5,953 nucleotides of DNA, taken from NCBI GenBank assembly GCA_021849525.1, contig JAJZSS010000122.1, positions 1 through 5,953 on the forward strand, given 5' to 3'. Both the position numbers and the translations under genes were made by a program. Of this stretch, positions 5,819 through 5,953 are shown in pieces. A model generated the notes under the pieces. It ran no database searches, was not told the DNA's origin, and saw only the letters and a list, made by a program, of their open reading frames with translations. How positions within the stretch are numbered: position 1 is the stretch's first letter; each line of letters opens with the position of its first letter. This stretch comes from Chloroflexota bacterium. Lineage in GTDB: Bacteria; Chloroflexota; Anaerolineae; Anaerolineales; UBA4823.

Positions 5819-5953
5819 ATGAAATCTGTCAATAAGATCGTGATCTTAATCCTGGTGGTGGCGCTGGCAGCGATTGTACTGCCCAGGCCGGCCGGGATAG
5901 TAAATGCTCAGGAAGTTACCGATACTACCGTTTTTCTGCCAGCTGTATCCAAT
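5819..5953 (+). CDS. Secreted protein with Sec signal peptide (3' end outside window)
   Basis: Only the first 45 codons are visible, open to the right edge. They encode a basic start (MKSVNK), a hydrophobic core at about 7-21 (IVILILVVALAAIVL) and a likely signal peptidase I site after VNA at residue 30, with the mature protein starting QEVTDTT. There is no lipobox cysteine, so it is probably an exported protein rather than a lipoprotein. The mature start includes VFLPAVSN (38-45); I recall comparable YLP-type segments in secreted Chloroflexota proteins, but this is only an impression. The gene has its own promoter at 5738-5766 and a strong ribosome site. It sits 131 bases after the transferase fusion, so it may or may not belong to the polysaccharide cluster. 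Function cannot be assigned from what is visible. Confidence 0.8.
   Translation, partial: MKSVNKIVILILVVALAAIVLPRPAGIVNAQEVTDTTVFLPAVSN

Overview
This window looks like a bacterial cell-surface polysaccharide or glycolipid gene cluster. All five genes that can be supported lie on the plus strand. Most of it is moderately GC-rich, but the first ~580 bases are clearly AT-richer. Two weak hints point to Chloroflexota (Anaerolineae-like). One is the gene style: domain-fused glycosyltransferases next to a B12-type radical SAM enzyme. The other is the exported protein at the right edge, which carries a FLPAVSN segment just after its signal peptide and resembles YLP-type segments I recall from secreted Chloroflexota proteins. 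No rRNA, conserved housekeeping gene or other firm taxonomic marker is present.

Layout, left to right. (1) Positions 1-1430 hold a gene cut by the left edge. It encodes the C-terminal half of a GT-B glycosyltransferase fused to a complete GT2 glycosyltransferase. (2) Positions 1423-2529, overlapping the first gene by 8 bases, encode a stand-alone GT4-family glycosyltransferase. (3) After a 59-base gap containing a small dyad, positions 2589-4070 encode a B12-binding-domain radical SAM enzyme with an HpnJ-like signature. (4) Nine bases later, positions 4080-5687 encode a fusion of a GT2 glycosyltransferase, a multi-helix membrane segment and a monotopic polyprenyl-phosphate sugar-phosphate transferase. 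(5) A 131-base gap holds the best promoter in the window and a stem-loop, followed by the first 45 codons of a secreted protein running off the right edge.

How the genes may work together (inference): the C-terminal domain of gene 4 would load the first sugar phosphate onto undecaprenyl phosphate at the inner membrane face. Its own GT2 domain and the other glycosyltransferases would add further sugars. The radical SAM enzyme would modify a sugar or lipid intermediate, for example by C-methylation or ring rearrangement. Tight spacing suggests genes 1-2 and genes 3-4 are each co-transcribed, possibly all four together, while the last gene appears to have its own promoter.

The most striking points are the abrupt composition change inside the first gene, near base 580, the two independent fusion enzymes, and the HpnJ-like radical SAM enzyme lacking the cobalamin-ligating histidine. 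None of this proves a new system. The fusion and radical SAM combination is the best candidate for unusual lipid-linked glycan chemistry.
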